From Ohtaekwangia sp035628875 (GTDB taxonomy: Bacteria; Bacteroidota; Bacteroidia; Cytophagales; Cyclobacteriaceae), in assembly GCA_035628875.1 (NCBI GenBank), contig DASPIZ010000157.1, forward strand, positions 1 to 64,000: a stretch of 64,000 nt of DNA, given 5' to 3'. Made by a program: the position numbers and the translations under genes. Each line of letters starts with the position of its first letter. Position 1 is the stretch's first letter. The notes under the pieces were generated by a model that saw only the letters and a program-made list of their open reading frames with translations, had not been told where the DNA came from and ran no database searches. Shown piece after piece: positions 61,571 through 64,000 of this stretch.

Positions 61571-62539
61571 ATGAATCCTTCCCATCGTGCTGGCCAGATA
61601 AAAAGTATAGCCAATGAACTCGGATTCAATTTCTGTGGCATTTCAAAAGCAGAATTTCTTGAAGAGGAGGCACCGCGGTTAACCGAGTGGCTGAAGCGTG
61701 GGTATGCCGGCAAAATGAGTTACCTGGAAAATTCTTTTGACAAACGTTTAGATCCTACTTTACTTGTTCCGGGGGCGAAATCTGTTGTGAGTCTTTTGTA
61801 TAATTATTATCCGGAGGTCGATCATGCCAAAGAAGGTGATTTAAAAATCGCCAAGTATGCATATGGCGACGATTATCACCATGTCATCAAGGACAAGCTC
61901 AAAGTATTCATGGAGAAAATAACCGAAGAGATTGGTGAAGTCCACGGAAGAGCATTTGTAGATTCGGCGCCTGTCATGGAGCGCGCCTGGGCAAAACGCG
62001 CAGGGTTGGGCTGGGTCGGTAAAAACTCCCTGCTCATCAACAAGAACAGCGGAAGTTTTTATTTTCTGTCAGAGCTTATCATTGATCTTGAACTTGAATA
62101 CGATGGTCCTGTTAAAGATTATTGTGGTACCTGTACAGCCTGTATGGATGCGTGCCCAACGGATGCGATACCCGCTCCTTATGTTGTTGATGGCAGCAAG
62201 TGTATATCTTACTATACCATTGAATTAAAAGACGAATTGCCGAATGAAGTAAAGGATAAGTTCCAGAACTGGATTTTCGGCTGCGACATTTGTCAGGATG
62301 TTTGTCCCTGGAACCGGTTTTCAAAGCCACACAACGAACCCGCATTTCAGCCACACCCTGATCTGCAGCACATGACGACAAGAGACTGGCAGGAAATCAC
62401 GGCAGATGTATTCCGGCAGGTATTTAAACATTCTGCTGTGAAACGGACGAAATTTGAAGGGCTTAAAAGAAATATATCATTCTTACAACCTTCGCAAATC
62501 GAAGAAAGTAAGAATGATACTGATCCGCTATTACACTAA
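61571..62539 (+). CDS. queG: Epoxyqueuosine reductase QueG
   Basis: A 322-residue cobalamin and Fe-S enzyme that makes queuosine from epoxyqueuosine in tRNA, the last step of the pathway. Two 4Fe-4S binding motifs are visible: CGTCTACMDACPTDAI (near residue 185) and CDICQDVCPWNRF (near 240). The N-terminal DUF1730 region includes LLYNYYPE and AYGDDYHHVIKDKL; the second half has RAGLGWVGKNSLLI. It lacks the C-terminal HEAT repeat of longer QueG forms. The stop overlaps the convergent TM2 gene by nine bases. Confidence 0.93.
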   Translation: MNPSHRAGQIKSIANELGFNFCGISKAEFLEEEAPRLTEWLKRGYAGKMSYLENSFDKRLDPTLLVPGAKSVVSLLYNYYPEVDHAKEGDLKIAKYAYGDDYHHVIKDKLKVFMEKITEEIGEVHGRAFVDSAPVMERAWAKRAGLGWVGKNSLLINKNSGSFYFLSELIIDLELEYDGPVKDYCGTCTACMDACPTDAIPAPYVVDGSKCISYYTIELKDELPNEVKDKFQNWIFGCDICQDVCPWNRFSKPHNEPAFQPHPDLQHMTTRDWQEITADVFRQVFKHSAVKRTKFEGLKRNISFLQPSQIEESKNDTDPLLH

Positions 62540-62872
62540 CATCGACACTTCACGTGCAACTTTGGAATTATATTCGAAGGCAAGCTTTTGATAATTTACC
62601 AGGTCGATGATTGTTCCGATGAGACATAATCCGGCAGTGAAAAAATAAAGGATGCCCATGCCAATCTGGTCGGTCAGCATCCGGTGAATGCCTGCAAAAC
62701 CAACGAAGCCAATAAGGGTTAATACCAGGATCAGCATCGGATCTCTTCTTCGGTTACGGTACACGCTCGCAAACGAACGTGCCTGCTCATCTGTCATGGG
62801 TGTAACAATGGATTGTACAAAAATGAGTTCTTCTCCGGATAGTTCTGGAAGTACATCAATAATTCTGGCCAT
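62531..62872 (-). CDS. TM2-domain membrane protein
   Basis: A 113-residue protein with a polar N-terminal region (residues 1-45, including a PMTDEQARSF block) and a TM2 domain of two helices (about 48-66 and 74-92) with FVGFAGIHRMLTDQIGMGIL between them. The sequence after helix one, GxHR, is the TM2 signature. TM2 proteins are widespread and mostly unknown in function. It overlaps the upstream DUF2752 gene by 17 bases and reads against queG, with nine shared bases. Confidence 0.88.
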   Translation of the reverse strand: MARIIDVLPELSGEELIFVQSIVTPMTDEQARSFASVYRNRRRDPMLILVLTLIGFVGFAGIHRMLTDQIGMGILYFFTAGLCLIGTIIDLVNYQKLAFEYNSKVAREVSMLV

Positions 62873-63143
62873 GGCGTTGAATGGATTTTTTAGTTAAGGT
62901 AATAATTCTTACAAGCAATATAATAAATGCAAAGATCCCAAGGGGATGCGTTTTAAAGGATGTAACGGGATCTCCGTGTAAAAGATGTGAAATGGATTTC
63001 CCTAATCCACAGCCGGGACAAAATTCAAAACCGAAATGGTGCAAGGGACAAAAGCTCACGAGATTTTCGCTATGCGGATTTACCCAGGCCAGCACAAGCA
63101 AGGCAATAACCCATATCCAGGCTTCACGCGTAATGGATTTCAT
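62856..63143 (-). CDS. DUF2752-family membrane protein
   Basis: A 95-residue protein from the ATG at 63143 (MKSITREAWIW); upstream in-frame ATGs at 63158 and 63176 would add residues not typical of the family. Two hydrophobic segments (about 8-22 and 66-84) flank the diagnostic FCPGCGLGKSISHLLHG with two cysteines and then FKTHPLGIFAF. Such proteins are common in Bacteroidota next to TM2 genes. Function is unknown; the Cys-His pattern suggests metal binding. The 17-base overlap with TM2 suggests coupling. Confidence 0.85.
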   Translation of the reverse strand: MKSITREAWIWVIALLVLAWVNPHSENLVSFCPLHHFGFEFCPGCGLGKSISHLLHGDPVTSFKTHPLGIFAFIILLVRIITLTKKSIQRHGQNY

Positions 63144-63223
63144 GGTGTAGTATACCATAGATAAGTAAGTGCGCATTACAATCCGGTTCTATGAAAATAA
63201 GATTTTTTCTCTCTGATTTTTGA

Positions 63224-63263
63224 TAAAAATAAAGCCCCCGCCTGGGTCCAGGGCGAGGGCTTT
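63224..63263 (-). terminator. Terminator after the 66-residue protein gene
   Basis: On the minus strand AAAGCCCTCGCCCTGG pairs with CCAGGCGGGGGCTTT around a short loop, with one bulge, and is followed by ATTTTTATC. It lies about 22 bases after the stop of the gene at 63286-63486 and before the DUF2752 gene. Confidence 0.85.
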
Positions 63264-63285
63264 ACGGGTTTGAAAAATAAACCGC

Positions 63286-63486
63286 TTACGAACCCACGAA
63301 GCATCGGTTCAGAATAGCTTCGTGTTCACTCCCAAACCGGTTGTAACACCACTGTTTGAGTTCGTTTACTTCATCAGCAATCAACATTTTGATCGCTTTT
63401 TTCAACTCTTTCTCAAAGAGTCGGGCGTCAAAACTCACTTTAGTGAGTACAGTTTTGACATAATTCAACATACCGAACATGTTCAT
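63286..63486 (-). CDS. Small soluble protein of unknown function
   Basis: A 66-residue protein, MNMFGMLNYVKTVLTKVSFD followed by a helical, charged stretch (FEKELKKAIKMLIADEVNEL) and KQWCYNRFG. No signal peptide, helix-turn-helix or domain is recognisable. A possible inner start at 63480 would shorten it by two residues. It is a plausible gene because it has a strong terminator just downstream and a long AT-rich upstream spacer that suits a promoter. A small regulator or toxin-type function is not indicated. Confidence 0.65.
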   Translation of the reverse strand: MNMFGMLNYVKTVLTKVSFDARLFEKELKKAIKMLIADEVNELKQWCYNRFGSEHEAILNRCFVGS

Positions 63487-63712
63487 TAAAAAATAATTAG
63501 GATTTTTAAGCCTAACGAGTGTTAAATTATAAAATTGTTGGATAATCCAAAAGAAGCAGCGTTAACTTTTGTTAAAGTTGTCTTCGTAAGACGAAATTGG
63601 TTTATTTTTCTGCCTTTAACTACCCTGAAAAAACCGGTTAACGATTTATTTTAACGCTTTTTTTGTTGATTCCGTATTTTTAGATTGATTTCAGCGTTCC
63701 GAGATAAGCTTT

Positions 63713-64000
63713 ATGAAGTGGATATTATTTTTAGTTATTCTAATGGGTGTGAGTCTTGCCCAGGCCCAGGAGATCGATGTGACACTTGGGCCCGAGGAAA
63801 TTGGTGTGAACCAGGGCTGGACTATCGTGATCAAAGTAAATAATGGACGAATCAAAAGTTATGATAATTTTCCGGAAATACCCGGCTTACGAAAACGCGG
63901 TACTTCCTCTCAGTCCAGCACTTCAATTATCAATGGTCAGATCTCTTCTTCAGAAAGTCTTACAATGAATTACACCCCCATGCGGGAAGGTGTTGTTACG
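63713..64000 (+). CDS. batD: BatD-family protein, 5' part (cut by window edge)
   Basis: The frame is open for 96 codons from the ATG at 63713 to the window edge. Residues 1-18 are a signal peptide (ending QAQ), followed by EIDVTLGPEEIGVNQGWTIV, FPEIPGLRKRGTSSQSST and LTMNYTPMREGVV. This is the usual N-terminus of BatD, a membrane protein of the bat (aerotolerance) operon that is typical of Bacteroidota. The usual batA/B/E partners would lie outside the window. Confidence 0.8.
   Translation, partial: MKWILFLVILMGVSLAQAQEIDVTLGPEEIGVNQGWTIVIKVNNGRIKSYDNFPEIPGLRKRGTSSQSSTSIINGQISSSESLTMNYTPMREGVVT

Overview
The window looks like chromosomal DNA of a free-living Bacteroidota species, most likely of the Cytophagales type. 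The signs are: an ECF sigma / FecR / STN-domain cassette, a TonB-dependent receptor with a carboxypeptidase-regulatory-like N-terminus, lineage-typical families (DUF4254 next to GT9, TM2 next to DUF2752, BatD, 7TMR-DISM histidine kinase), and TAnnTTTG promoter elements in front of several genes. The sequence alone does not fix genus or species. I saw no tRNA, rRNA, CRISPR array, transposase or prophage.

Layout. 1-680: 5' part of a membrane histidine kinase running off the left edge, then about 530 bases with a short interspersed repeat. 1.2-12.4 kb: housekeeping genes (mazG, a small Cys-rich membrane protein, glmM-type phosphohexomutase, cysteine desulfurase, a membrane-embedded MutS homologue with msrC, ribD, prmC with a DUF2520 gene, a hydrolase, hemB). 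12.4-25.7 kb: a 7TMR-DISM histidine kinase with a small partner gene, secreted aminopeptidase P, a GroES-like protein, rmuC, ornithine aminotransferase, an orphan FtsX/MacB-type permease, and a HAD / GT9 / DUF4254 set. 25.8-29.3 kb: sigma factor, anti-sigma factor, and an STN-domain protein that carries sixteen-residue AGLxN tandem repeats in place of a TonB receptor. This is the most unusual locus in the window. 29.4-36.5 kb: desaturase, psd, glutamate dehydrogenase, DoxX, cdsA, CPBP protease, dus. 36.5-37.1 kb: a repeat-rich spacer with no gene. 37.1-47.4 kb: a large FAD/Fe-S oxidoreductase, a secreted protein built of four repeats, NUDIX, a secreted EEP phosphatase, a TonB-dependent receptor. 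47.5-48.9 kb: MltF-like lytic transglycosylase.

48.9-58.3 kb is rich in tryptophan/NAD metabolism. Kynurenine monooxygenase, kynureninase and 3-hydroxyanthranilate dioxygenase are read leftward, with a DNA alkyltransferase gene inserted among them. An SDR and a 2-aminomuconate-semialdehyde-dehydrogenase-like gene are read rightward from the same divergent spacer. After two tandem paralogous secreted proteins come pnuC and nadR (nicotinamide riboside uptake and conversion to NAD). The genes could thus degrade kynurenine through the aminomuconate branch, or feed quinolinate to NAD, while also salvaging NAD precursors. ACMS decarboxylase and aminomuconate deaminase are not in the window. 58.3-64 kb: a sugar MFS transporter and a nucleotidyltransferase that share a spacer with two matching dyads, a duplicated-domain secreted protein, queG, a TM2/DUF2752 pair, a small conserved-looking protein and the start of batD at the right edge.

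Start codons were moved inward from the longest ORF where overlap with the upstream gene, a signal peptide or a promoter argued for it; this is stated in each entry. All family calls are from motif recognition by eye, without database searches.
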